This document shows, in pieces, positions 21,702 to 28,072 of a stretch of 42,542 nucleotides of DNA. Position 1 is the first letter of the stretch, and the number at the start of each line of letters is the position of its first letter. The notes under the pieces are model-generated. The model was not told where the DNA came from. It ran no database searches and was given only the letters and a program-made list of their open reading frames with translations. This DNA comes from a virus. The stretch covers positions 1 through 42,542 of IMG/VR virus record IMGVR_UViG_3300010399_000017; one strand, given 5' to 3'. The translations under genes and the position numbers were made by a program.

Positions 21702-22072
21702 CGCTCCCCCTTCGCTTTACGGATGGCTTCGGCCAGCTCGGAGGCGAGCGAAGCCTCGCGGTTGCCGTGGCCGGTCAGGTTGAGGTCGGCCTTGTCGGTG
21801 AAGTAATCGAGGGCAGCGCCGGACGCGACAATCAACGGCGCGATTCTGAGCGCCAGTAGAGCATGCTCCTGCACGAGCCTGACGGTCTCCGCCTTGAGTC
21901 GTGCGACCTCGCCCTCAAGTTCCCGGGCGTGAGCCTGCTGGGCGGCGATGGTCTCGGCGGCCATGCGGGCGGCGGTATCGGATGCGTTGATTGTGGCGTT
22001 CAACTCGGCGCGGGTCGCGTTGAGAACGTCCTGCGTTTCGCGGTAGCGGCGTTCGGCTGTGGCGTGGCTCAC
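21698..22072 (-). CDS. Coiled-coil hypothetical protein
   Basis: A 124-residue protein with GTG start in GTGA overlap. Residues 5-75 are a nearly unbroken coiled coil (ELEGEVARLKAETVRLVQE). A short hydrophobic stretch follows (ALLALRIAPLIVASGAALD, about 74-92), possibly a membrane-facing helix, then a polar end. Coiled coil plus hydrophobic segment may anchor at the membrane. No family recognised. Confidence 0.65.
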   Translation of the reverse strand: MSHATAERRYRETQDVLNATRAELNATINASDTAARMAAETIAAQQAHARELEGEVARLKAETVRLVQEHALLALRIAPLIVASGAALDYFTDKADLNLTGHGNREASLASELAEAIRKAKGER

Positions 22073-22377
22073 TTCCCCTCCCCGGCGAGCGCGGCCTTCG
22101 CAGCGGCCAACGCCTTAGCAGCGACAGTTCGCGGATAGGTTACCGGCGGTCCCGAAAGCACGGCGAGCGCATTCACCGCGTCGTGGAGCGCATCCTCAAG
22201 CCTCTGGACTTCGTTCCGCCGGCCCTGAAGCCGCTCTTTCAAGTCGTCCCGCTCGGCGATGAGGGCGCGGAGATCGGCTAGGGCAGCGTCCATTACCGTC
22301 TTTCTGCTGCGACCGGGCGCGATTAGGTAGGCGAGCGCAACGTCTCCGGTCCGGGGCTTCGCGTTCGTGGTGGTCAT
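22069..22377 (-). CDS. Hypothetical coiled-coil protein
   Basis: A 102-residue helical protein. GAGGAA lies 9 bases before ATG, which overlaps the previous stop (ATGA). Residues 34-70 have heptad repeats (LIAERDDLKERLQGRRNEV), and the end is alanine/lysine-rich (AKALAAAKAALAGEGK). The N-terminus begins MTTTNAK, similar to the MTTTTLD start of the gene before it. Function unknown. Confidence 0.65.
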   Translation of the reverse strand: MTTTNAKPRTGDVALAYLIAPGRSRKTVMDAALADLRALIAERDDLKERLQGRRNEVQRLEDALHDAVNALAVLSGPPVTYPRTVAAKALAAAKAALAGEGK

Positions 22378-22592
22378 GACTTGGGTTCCTCGCCAAGATA
22401 GAGGGAAATGGCGCGCTCAACGTCGGTGCCGTACGGGTAGTCACGATGCGTGAAACCCAGCGACGGAGCCTTGTCGTCCATGTCACGGCGGTAGAACGTC
22501 AACGCGATGCGAGCGGCCTCAAGTAGCGCCATGGCATCGCCGGTTCGGTAGCGGAAGTCCGCGTACATCGGGTCCAGAGTCGTGGTGGTCAT
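22374..22592 (-). CDS. Small hypothetical early protein
   Basis: A 72-residue protein. GGAGGA stands 8 bases before ATG 22592, partly inside the end of the first gene of the operon. The sequence is helical with conserved-looking aromatic and acidic residues (MYADFRYRTGDAMALLEAARI; then RDMDDKAPSLGF in the middle). No cysteine pair, membrane span or known motif. Second gene of the operon. Confidence 0.65.
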   Translation of the reverse strand: MTTTTLDPMYADFRYRTGDAMALLEAARIALTFYRRDMDDKAPSLGFTHRDYPYGTDVERAISLYLGEEPKS

Positions 22593-22596
22593 GGAG

Positions 22597-22695
22597 TCAG
22601 TCCTCCCGGCTCTGCGCCACGATGCTGCCGCTGGCATCGGTGATGTGCCAGAACTCGGCCAGTCGTCCCATCGGAATCCAAGTGACCTTTGCCAT
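22597..22695 (-). CDS. First early microprotein / leader peptide
   Basis: A 32-residue peptide (MAKVTWIPMGRLAEFWHITD at the start) preceded by AAAGGGGACACGAG. It lies 50 bases downstream of the strong early promoter, so it is the first translated gene of the minus-strand operon. It overlaps the ribosome site of the next gene, suggesting coupled translation. It may be a functional microprotein or a leader peptide. Confidence 0.6.
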   Translation of the reverse strand: MAKVTWIPMGRLAEFWHITDASGSIVAQSRED

Positions 22696-22704
22696 CTCGT
22701 GTCC

Positions 22705-22739
22705 CCTTTCTCGTGGTCTCGCGGCGTGTCTCGCGCCGC
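22705..22739 (-). promoter_or_regulatory. Early-operon leader: 5' hairpin plus shared leader element
   Basis: The hairpin GCGGCG / CGCCGC (22721-22726 with 22734-22739, 7-base loop) would sit at the 5' end of the early mRNA, where such stems protect against decay. Next to it AGACCACGAGAAAGG (22705-22719, minus strand) is repeated exactly at 15580-15594 before another early gene. Confidence 0.5.
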
Positions 22740-22748
22740 ACGTAGGTC

Positions 22749-22777
22749 AATATAGCCGCGTCCCATCCCAGCGTCAA
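22749..22777 (-). promoter_or_regulatory. Main early promoter, sigma70-type
   Basis: On the minus strand TTGACG (22772-22777), a 17-base spacer and TATATT (22749-22754) give close to consensus boxes at ideal spacing. Transcription would start near 22742 and run through the whole early operon to about 14020. This is the best promoter in the window and implies recognition by the host housekeeping RNA polymerase. Confidence 0.8.
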
Positions 22778-23030
22778 GGGATATTTTCATGAGCACCCTC
22801 AGGTCTCTCTCCGCCCGCCTCGGTAGGAGCCTCGCCGTCAGGTAGTACGCCTACCAAGGAAGATCGCTTTCGCTCTCAGGATGCCTCTACACCCTCTGAT
22901 AAGAGTATCGGTCACTCTATGCGCCATCTATAGGTCCGACTGCGCCACGCTCGATTCTCGAGCCTTGGGCGCAACGGTCTGACCCTGCTACGGCCAGCGG
23001 GGAGGGATTGCCAGCTCCCGCGCCAGGGAG

Positions 23031-23156
23031 TGTGTCAACCTTGACACAGTGCCCCTATGTGCAGTGACCCATGCACAGTGCGTGCAATGAGCTGTGGCAC
23101 AGCATGTTAGGCTCAATGTGTACGATCTGGTACATGTGTCTACTTTGACACAGTGC
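23031..23156. repeat. Operator-like palindrome and direct-repeat cluster
   Basis: TGTGTCAA-CC-TTGACACA (23031-23048) is a perfect palindrome with a 2-base centre. TTGACACAGTGC recurs exactly at 23041-23052 and 23145-23156, the latter again with a facing TGTGTC arm (23135-23140). TGCAC / GTGCA (23072-23086) and TGTAC / GTACA (23119-23134) are further inverted repeats. The density and dyad symmetry fit binding sites for a dimeric repressor such as the Xre-type protein at 16516-16821, or origin-binding sites. Confidence 0.65.
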
Positions 23157-23208
23157 ACAGGTGAGCAGGAATGCCCAGGGGGGAGGGCACCCCGACGCGC
23201 GAGTGCGA

Positions 23209-23237
23209 TTGACAAGTTACCCAAGTCCCGAGATATG
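23209..23237 (+). promoter_or_regulatory. Weak candidate promoter for replication gene (upstream)
   Basis: TTGACA (23209-23214) is a perfect -35 box. With 17 bases of spacing the -10 position holds GATATG, only half matched. It is near the plus-strand replication gene and may act under control of the nearby operator-like cluster. Confidence 0.3.
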
Positions 23238-23262
23238 GCAGAAAAATAGCGCCATAGGGCCC

Positions 23263-23291
23263 TTGACGCCTAGTTAGAGCGGGCATAGGTT
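23263..23291 (+). promoter_or_regulatory. Candidate promoter for replication gene
   Basis: TTGACG (23263-23268), a 17-base spacer, TAGGTT (23286-23291). The -35 hexamer is the same as in the strong minus-strand promoter at 22749-22777. The predicted start is about 120 bases upstream of the replication gene. Confidence 0.4.
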
Positions 23292-23418
23292 GGGGATGCG
23301 GGAGTGAAGAGCCCTGACGCCCCCGGTCCCCGAAGCCTCCCGCAAGAAGCTAGCGACGTGACCATCACCACGTTGCGCCGGGGATCGGGTGTCAGGGCTA
23401 GAGACATGGAGGTTGGGC

Positions 23419-24189
23419 ATGTTCGGGAAGGTCTTCCGAAGTCTTTGGGAGGGGAGCCTTTGCGGGAAGCCAGACGACCAGTTGGTATTCGTGTTCATGC
23501 TGGCGTCAGCGGATGCGGACGGGGTGGTGGACGTGGTGCCGTCGATCATAGCGCACCAGACGGGGCTCGAGTTGGACAGGGTCCAGGGGGCCATATACAG
23601 GCTGATGGAGCCGGATCCTGAGAGCAGGACGACGGACCACGAGGGGCGGAGGTTGTTGGCGGTGGGGGAGCGGTCGTGGGGATGGATGATCGTTAACTAC
23701 AAGAAGTACAGGGCGATGCGGGATGATAGGGAGCGGCGGGAGCAGAACAACAGGGCTCAGGAGAAAAGACGCCGTCAGCCACTGTCAGCCGCCGTCAGCC
23801 AAGGTCAGCCACAGTCAGCCCAAGTAGAAGTAGAAGTAGACGGAGAAGTAGAAGCAGAAGAATCAACAGACATGGCGACTGGCGTCGCCGTGGGTGGGGT
23901 TCTGAACCTCACTAAACGTCAGAGGCCTGTGAAGCGGAAGACCCCGGAGGATGTCGAGTGGGAGCGGACGTTCCACGAGTGGTTCTGGCCCGCCTACTGG
24001 CGGAAGGCCTCGAAGACCGATGCCCTGAAGGCCTGGATGGGAATCGCCCCGAAGACCCAGGACATGGTCGAGTCCATCAACGAGGGGTTGCAGCGGCATA
24101 AGTCGGTGATCCTGTCCCGGGACAAAGACAAGCAACCCCACGCCTCGACCTGGTTGAACCAGCGCAGATGGGAGGACCAAGACGCATGA
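23419..24189 (+). CDS. Replication initiator / replisome organiser (lambda O-like)
   Basis: A 256-residue protein. GGAGG lies 9 bases before ATG 23419. The N-terminal domain (residues 1-100) has the pattern of phage replication proteins with a winged helix (SIIAHQTGLELDRVQGAIYR; MIVNYKKYRAMRD). A linker (115-160) is encoded by five DNA iterons and a purine-rich tract. The C-terminal domain (about 180-256) has aromatic residues and basic ends (FHEWFWPAYWRK), expected to load the host helicase. With no phage DNA polymerase present, it probably recruits the host replisome. Lambda O and DnaD-type organisers have the same two-domain layout with ori in the linker. Confidence 0.7.
   Translation: MFGKVFRSLWEGSLCGKPDDQLVFVFMLASADADGVVDVVPSIIAHQTGLELDRVQGAIYRLMEPDPESRTTDHEGRRLLAVGERSWGWMIVNYKKYRAMRDDRERREQNNRAQEKRRRQPLSAAVSQGQPQSAQVEVEVDGEVEAEESTDMATGVAVGGVLNLTKRQRPVKRKTPEDVEWERTFHEWFWPAYWRKASKTDALKAWMGIAPKTQDMVESINEGLQRHKSVILSRDKDKQPHASTWLNQRRWEDQDA
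23771..23870 (+). other. Probable replication origin: five 10-bp iterons plus purine-rich tract
   Basis: NNNGTCAGCC occurs five times in perfect 10-base register (23771-23820), so all copies face the same side of the helix. It is followed by AGTAGA-type repeats (23821-23870), a purine-rich, less GC-rich tract suitable for unwinding. The 10-base period is not a multiple of three, so the repeat is kept at the DNA level and not for the protein. The arrangement copies that of lambda ori inside gene O. Confidence 0.75.
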
Positions 24190-24611
24190 GACCGCAATCT
24201 CGGACCACAGCACCATCGGTCGACAACGCCTCGATGACCGCATGGGTCGCGGCTTTTCTTTCAGAGAAGCCTCTGACTTCCGTCAGGAAGGTGCTCGAGT
24301 GGCAGGAGTGGGCCATCGCTAAACTTGCATCGGGATGGACTCCGGATGCCGTGAAGAAACGGATCCGGGATGCTTGGGTCGAGTGGGTTCAGGCTGGGAA
24401 CGTTGACCTCGAGCCCATGCCGCCCGAGCTCCTGAAGGCCCTGAACGATGTTTACAAGTTGGCCGATGAAGGCGGTACCCCAGCCCAATGTGCCGTGGTC
24501 TACAGGAGTCTGGCTCGTCAGTACCCGAAACGCCTGTGGCTTGCGGATGCTGCAGCCAAGTGGGAGGAGATGGATGAACGTTGGACCTTGACTCCCGAGT
24601 CCAACGGGTAG
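24186..24611 (+). CDS. Hypothetical replication-region protein
   Basis: A 141-residue mostly helical protein in ATGA overlap with the initiator gene. It contains EWQEWAIAKLASGWTPDAVK and YRSLARQYPKRLWLADAAAK. There is no Walker A motif, so it is not a DnaC/lambda P-type ATPase loader, but the position right after the initiator suggests a partner in replication. Ends with TAG at 24609-24611, after which the same frame stays open to 24887 (see that entry). Family not recognised. Confidence 0.65.
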   Translation: MRPQSRTTAPSVDNASMTAWVAAFLSEKPLTSVRKVLEWQEWAIAKLASGWTPDAVKKRIRDAWVEWVQAGNVDLEPMPPELLKALNDVYKLADEGGTPAQCAVVYRSLARQYPKRLWLADAAAKWEEMDERWTLTPESNG

Positions 24612-24674
24612 CAGCATGACCCCGCCGACGGATTCCCTGAGGTTGGGCCGCGATCTCGTCGGTACACGGACCCG

Positions 24675-24887
24675 TTGGTCGCGGCCTCGAACTTCCGCGG
24701 AGGCCAAGTGACGTTCCCGCCAGAGCACTTCGCTGAACTCACCAAGTGCTACGCGGAGGAAGGCAAGACCGTCGTGGCCTACCGCATGACCGATCCCGGC
24801 TTCCCCCCCTGGGAAGACCAGAACTACCCCAGGCTCGAGGTCGACTGGGTCTACACCGCCCTCACCAACGGAGCCAGCCATGCCTAG
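24675..24887 (+). CDS. Hypothetical protein, uncertain start (TTG or amber readthrough)
   Basis: About 70 residues (VAASNFRGGQVTFPPEHFAE at the start), acidic and aromatic, with PGFPPWEDQNYPRLEVDW. No ATG or GTG precedes this in frame after the previous gene's TAG; TTG 24675 has no convincing ribosome site. The codons between 24612 and 24674 look coding in the same frame as the upstream gene, so it might be a readthrough extension of it, or the TAG might be a sequence error. A competing 31-residue frame (24616-24711) starts at ATG but has a weak ribosome site. No family recognised. Confidence 0.5.
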   Translation: MVAASNFRGGQVTFPPEHFAELTKCYAEEGKTVVAYRMTDPGFPPWEDQNYPRLEVDWVYTALTNGASHA

Positions 24888-25065
24888 CCGGCTCGTGATG
24901 TCCAAGTACAAGCGCGGCGCCCTCCACTCCAGGAGCAAGTCCGGACCCGTCGTCAAGAGCAGGGCCCAAGCCGTGGCGATCCTCATGAGCGAGAAGCGCA
25001 ACGAGGACGAACACGGCGGCCACTACCGCGAGCCCCGGCTCCGGGTCAAGCGTCGTAAGCACTAG
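24880..25065 (+). CDS. Small basic protein (DUF6496-like)
   Basis: A 61-residue very basic protein (many Lys, Arg). The central segment GALHSRSKSGPVVKSRAQAV followed by AILMSEKR resembles the K-H-S-x-S-K-x-G-P-x-V-x-S-R-K-Q-A-I-A-I-A-L-S-E pattern that I associate with DUF6496-type proteins, whose function is unknown. GGAGCCAGCC precedes ATG, which overlaps the upstream stop. It ends just before the first zinc-ribbon adsorption gene. The role is likely nucleic acid or virion-associated, judging only from charge. Confidence 0.6.
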   Translation: MPSRLVMSKYKRGALHSRSKSGPVVKSRAQAVAILMSEKRNEDEHGGHYREPRLRVKRRKH

Positions 25066-25067
25066 GT

Positions 25068-26042
25068 GTGCTCCGCACAGGGAAGTGCCCGGACTGTGGA
25101 GCCGAGATCGAACTCCCCCCGCTCCAGGTCGTCGAAGGCCGCGGTGCCCACACCGCCGACCTCTTCTGCGACAACTGCCATTGGTTCGGTACCGACGAGA
25201 CTTTCAAGACCAAGAGGTCTCTGCTCGTGTGGTCCGGTGGCCCCGGGGGTGAGGACTTGAACGAGGCCCAGACGCGCGCCCTGATCGTCGAGTACTTCAA
25301 GTACCCCGAATGGCATCGCTGGGACCATATCGCTCCCTACGGCACGACCAACACCGAACCCTTCATGGGTTTGAGGAACATCGCCCCCGCAGCAGCAGCG
25401 AACGAGAAGCTGTTCGGGAACGTGCTGACGTTGACCACCGATGCGCTATCGAATGGCGTCTGGGAGGCAAGTCGTCGATGGGATCCCATATTCCCCGGCT
25501 ACCAACAGTCAGGGTCGTTCGGCTCATCATTCTACTTCTCGATGCGGATGAATCGCTCTAACCCCGCCGGGGTCGAGTCAGGCGAGAAGTTCCAAGGCAT
25601 AGGTTGGGGTGATACCTGGAGCATCAACACGCCATGGAACACCAACTATGCCGCGGATGGGACCATGAACGCCACCGTCCAGCTCCGCTACAACTACCCG
25701 CAGACGCGCTTTGAGGTGTTCGTCTACTTCAACGACGGAAATCCCCCGGATGTCTACCCATGCGACTACCAAGCGGCGTTCGAGGTCGACCTGTTCCTCC
25801 CCGAACTGGCCCTTGAATGGGTCCTGAACGAGACTGCGGATACCGCAACGCTCAATGCCTACTTGAATCGTAGGCTCGCCATGAGCATCACCAACGCCAG
25901 ACTGCTGGAAATGCGGGGTTTCAGCACCCAAGGGCCATACATCTTCTGCACCCATGGTTCAGGCGCAGGCAGTAGGATCTCCGAAGCGAGTTGGTACGAA
26001 GGCCATATCTACCAGCCCCTGCCGCTCCCTCCGACAAGCTGA
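25068..26042 (+). CDS. Zinc-ribbon adsorption protein A, carbohydrate-binding-like
   Basis: A 324-residue protein with GTG start. Cys7-x2-Cys10 (CPDCGAEIEL) and Cys34-x2-Cys37 (FCDNCHWF) form an N-terminal zinc ribbon of about 60 residues ending near LLVWSGG. After a linker (60-90) comes a beta-rich domain (about 95-320) with many aromatic residues (PIFPGYQQSGSFGSSFYFSM; WGDTWSINTPWN), like a concanavalin or carbohydrate-binding sandwich. No signal peptide. The ribbon is almost identical in design to that of the next gene. A virion-attached receptor-binding role is inferred. Confidence 0.6.
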   Translation: MLRTGKCPDCGAEIELPPLQVVEGRGAHTADLFCDNCHWFGTDETFKTKRSLLVWSGGPGGEDLNEAQTRALIVEYFKYPEWHRWDHIAPYGTTNTEPFMGLRNIAPAAAANEKLFGNVLTLTTDALSNGVWEASRRWDPIFPGYQQSGSFGSSFYFSMRMNRSNPAGVESGEKFQGIGWGDTWSINTPWNTNYAADGTMNATVQLRYNYPQTRFEVFVYFNDGNPPDVYPCDYQAAFEVDLFLPELALEWVLNETADTATLNAYLNRRLAMSITNARLLEMRGFSTQGPYIFCTHGSGAGSRISEASWYEGHIYQPLPLPPTS

Positions 26043-26054
26043 CAGGAACGTCAT

Positions 26055-27227
26055 GTGCGAACCGTCGTCCCGTGCCCAGACTGTGGAGCCCCGGTCCCCA
26101 TCCCCTTGGTCCAGATCGTCAAAGGGGACTCGGCCGATGTCACCACCATCTTCTGCCGCAACTGCATGTGGACCGACTCCGATGAGATCTTCAAGTCCGG
26201 CCATGGACGTGCCTTGGTCGTCTGGGGCGGGGAGGAACTAGTGGCTGATACGAGACACCCCTACGTCTTCGTCCCCGTCTCCGAGGCGGTGTCGCTCAAC
26301 TCACGCATCAATGCGCTGACCACTGGCGGTACGGTCTGGCTCGAGCAGGGGAACTACGCCGCCGCAGGCGATGTCAGCATCACCCAGTCCAACGTCACCC
26401 TGCAGGGCGTGTCGCTCAACTCGACCTACATCCCCGGCAGTATCACCGTGAACTGCGATGGCCAAGTCAAGGTCCAGAACCTGACCGTCAAGGGGACCGG
26501 CAAGGCTTACGCCATGAAGATGTCCCACTCCGGCGGTATCGCTCGCTGCGAGCTCCGCAATGTCTGGATGGGAGCTTCTACGCCGTCCTCAGGCGATGGA
26601 CCCACCGGTCCCGGTCTCTGGCTCGAAGGTGCGATTGTGACCGTGGTCGACCACTGCGTCATGTCGTACAACGGTGGCGCGGGTCTCTACGTCAACACGA
26701 TCGTTCAGGCCGACTCGACCAACGCCAACACGTTCCGCGATTGCACCTTCAATGGCAACGGGACTTACGGCGTGCACCTGGAGATCGGTGGCGATGCCAT
26801 CGCTGGCTACATGCTGCACAAGTTCGAAGGCGGAAACATGGAGGACAACACGCTCAAGGATGTCTACGCCGATGGCGCGACGTTCATCAAGATCTCAGGC
26901 GTTGACTTCGAGAACAGCACCCATAGCTATATCAGCGGCGAGAACATCTTCTTGAACAACTGCCAGCCCGCGGTCATCGAGGACTGCAACTTCGTCATCG
27001 GAGGCGGTATCACCGTGACTCGTTTCTTCCAGATGGCCGGCTGCGCCCACGGCTTCGTGACCCGGAACCGTCTCTCGAGTGGCGGCGGAGCGACGTGGTC
27101 TCAGGGAGCCGTGGGTGTCTTCGATGACAGTTGCGTCCAATGCCTCGCCTACGACAACAACCTCCTGGGTTCAGGTCCAGGCAGGTTCATCAACAACCGC
27201 GGGTCTTTCCGAGGGTTCACCGCATGA
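26055..27227 (+). CDS. Zinc-ribbon adsorption protein B, beta-helix tailspike-like
   Basis: A 390-residue protein with GTG start (AGGA 9 bases before). Residues 7-37 form a zinc ribbon (CPDCGAPVPI, FCRNCMW) with the same cysteine spacing as the preceding gene. Residues about 75-375 are a right-handed parallel beta-helix of pectate-lyase type, with stacked repeats such as VTLQGVSLNSTYIPGSITVN and FRDCTFNGNGTYGVHLEIGG, as in phage tailspikes that cut or bind polysaccharides. Catalytic residues cannot be placed with certainty. It probably degrades host surface polysaccharide as a trimer. Confidence 0.7.
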   Translation: MRTVVPCPDCGAPVPIPLVQIVKGDSADVTTIFCRNCMWTDSDEIFKSGHGRALVVWGGEELVADTRHPYVFVPVSEAVSLNSRINALTTGGTVWLEQGNYAAAGDVSITQSNVTLQGVSLNSTYIPGSITVNCDGQVKVQNLTVKGTGKAYAMKMSHSGGIARCELRNVWMGASTPSSGDGPTGPGLWLEGAIVTVVDHCVMSYNGGAGLYVNTIVQADSTNANTFRDCTFNGNGTYGVHLEIGGDAIAGYMLHKFEGGNMEDNTLKDVYADGATFIKISGVDFENSTHSYISGENIFLNNCQPAVIEDCNFVIGGGITVTRFFQMAGCAHGFVTRNRLSSGGGATWSQGAVGVFDDSCVQCLAYDNNLLGSGPGRFINNRGSFRGFTA

Positions 27228-28072
27228 CCCGGCCGACCACTCACTGGCAGCGCGGTCTCCAGCACTTCAACGGCGTGCTGTTCCTCCCCAACTCCGTGGA
27301 TGGAACGGGTGGAGGTTTGGGTTCAGCGTGGTCGACCGATACCGCTGCCGCTGGCATCACCATCACCCATACCGGCGGATCGACGGCGTTCGACACGCAA
27401 CTCAAGCGCACCATCTACACGCAGGTGGTCACGGCCACGAACCAAGAACTGGGTCCGCGCTTGAAGAATGCCGGCGATTACCAGTTCTGGCTCGGCAACA
27501 ACACCGTCTCCGACAAGGACTACTTGGGCGGCTTCTACTTCTCGACCATCTTTCGTATCGGGGCGTGGCAGGCTGACACCGGTCGCCTGTTCGCTGGACT
27601 GACCGCGAGCGCCAACCCGGTCTGCATCTCCGACACCGAGCCCGCCAACACCATCGGCCTTTGGCATGAGACGACGGATGGTCAGGATGAGTTGTACATC
27701 GTCGCCGTCACGAACGCAGGCAGTCCCGGAGGAGTCACCAAGGTTCAGATCACGGACAACTCCGGAGCTGTTTCTCCGGCCGTCAATGCTCCGGGTATCC
27801 TCGCCGCAGGGGTAACGCTCATGTTCGAGATGTGGGCGTTCCCGAGTGCCGTGGGCACGGTCAACACCAACATCCGGCTTGCCAAGTTCAACGCCACGAC
27901 CAAAGCGGTCACTGAGGTGGTTTGGCATGCTGTCGGTGGCGGACCCCTGAACACCGCGATGATGGCCCCGCAGGTGCAGATGAGTAACGGGACTGCAGAC
28001 ACGACCGCAGGCCACTACGCCATCGAGGTCGCCAACGTCTACTGCACCTCGCCTTCAGGCGAACTGCTGTGA
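27224..28072 (+). CDS. Lectin-like tail-associated protein
   Basis: A 282-residue protein in ATGA overlap with the beta-helix gene. It lacks the zinc ribbon. The sequence is beta-rich, with aromatic strands (YLGGFYFSTIFRIGAWQ; TLMFEMWAFPS) of a jelly-roll/concanavalin type, suggesting carbohydrate binding. It is placed in the middle of the adsorption locus, so it may be a partner of the ribbon proteins. No active-site motif recognised. It ends in GTGA overlap with the hydrolase gene. Confidence 0.55.
   Translation: MTRPTTHWQRGLQHFNGVLFLPNSVDGTGGGLGSAWSTDTAAAGITITHTGGSTAFDTQLKRTIYTQVVTATNQELGPRLKNAGDYQFWLGNNTVSDKDYLGGFYFSTIFRIGAWQADTGRLFAGLTASANPVCISDTEPANTIGLWHETTDGQDELYIVAVTNAGSPGGVTKVQITDNSGAVSPAVNAPGILAAGVTLMFEMWAFPSAVGTVNTNIRLAKFNATTKAVTEVVWHAVGGGPLNTAMMAPQVQMSNGTADTTAGHYAIEVANVYCTSPSGELL

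Larger units (their letters stand above)
22778..23418. other. Divergent non-coding control region
   Basis: About 640 bases between the early promoter and the replication gene have no convincing gene in any frame. Besides the palindromes and TTGACACAGTGC repeats listed separately, there is a small inverted repeat GGTAG / CTACC (22841-22855). The part at 23230-23300 contains candidate plus-strand promoters. The region 22790-23030 shows no clear larger structure to me. It likely controls the early and replication transcripts. Confidence 0.6.

Noticed and set aside
22988-23224. Minus-strand 78-codon open frame in the control region
   Set aside because: It covers the palindrome cluster, has no ribosome site, and its cysteine/histidine/threonine-rich translation reflects the repeats.
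22696-23418. tRNA genes in the non-coding region
   Set aside because: I looked for cloverleaf arms and a TTC-type T loop and found none; the inverted repeats present are short operator-like dyads.
23771-23820. Possible CRISPR-like or minisatellite array
   Set aside because: The 10-bp repeats with 3-base variable parts are far too short for CRISPR and lie inside the initiator gene, so an iteron origin fits better.
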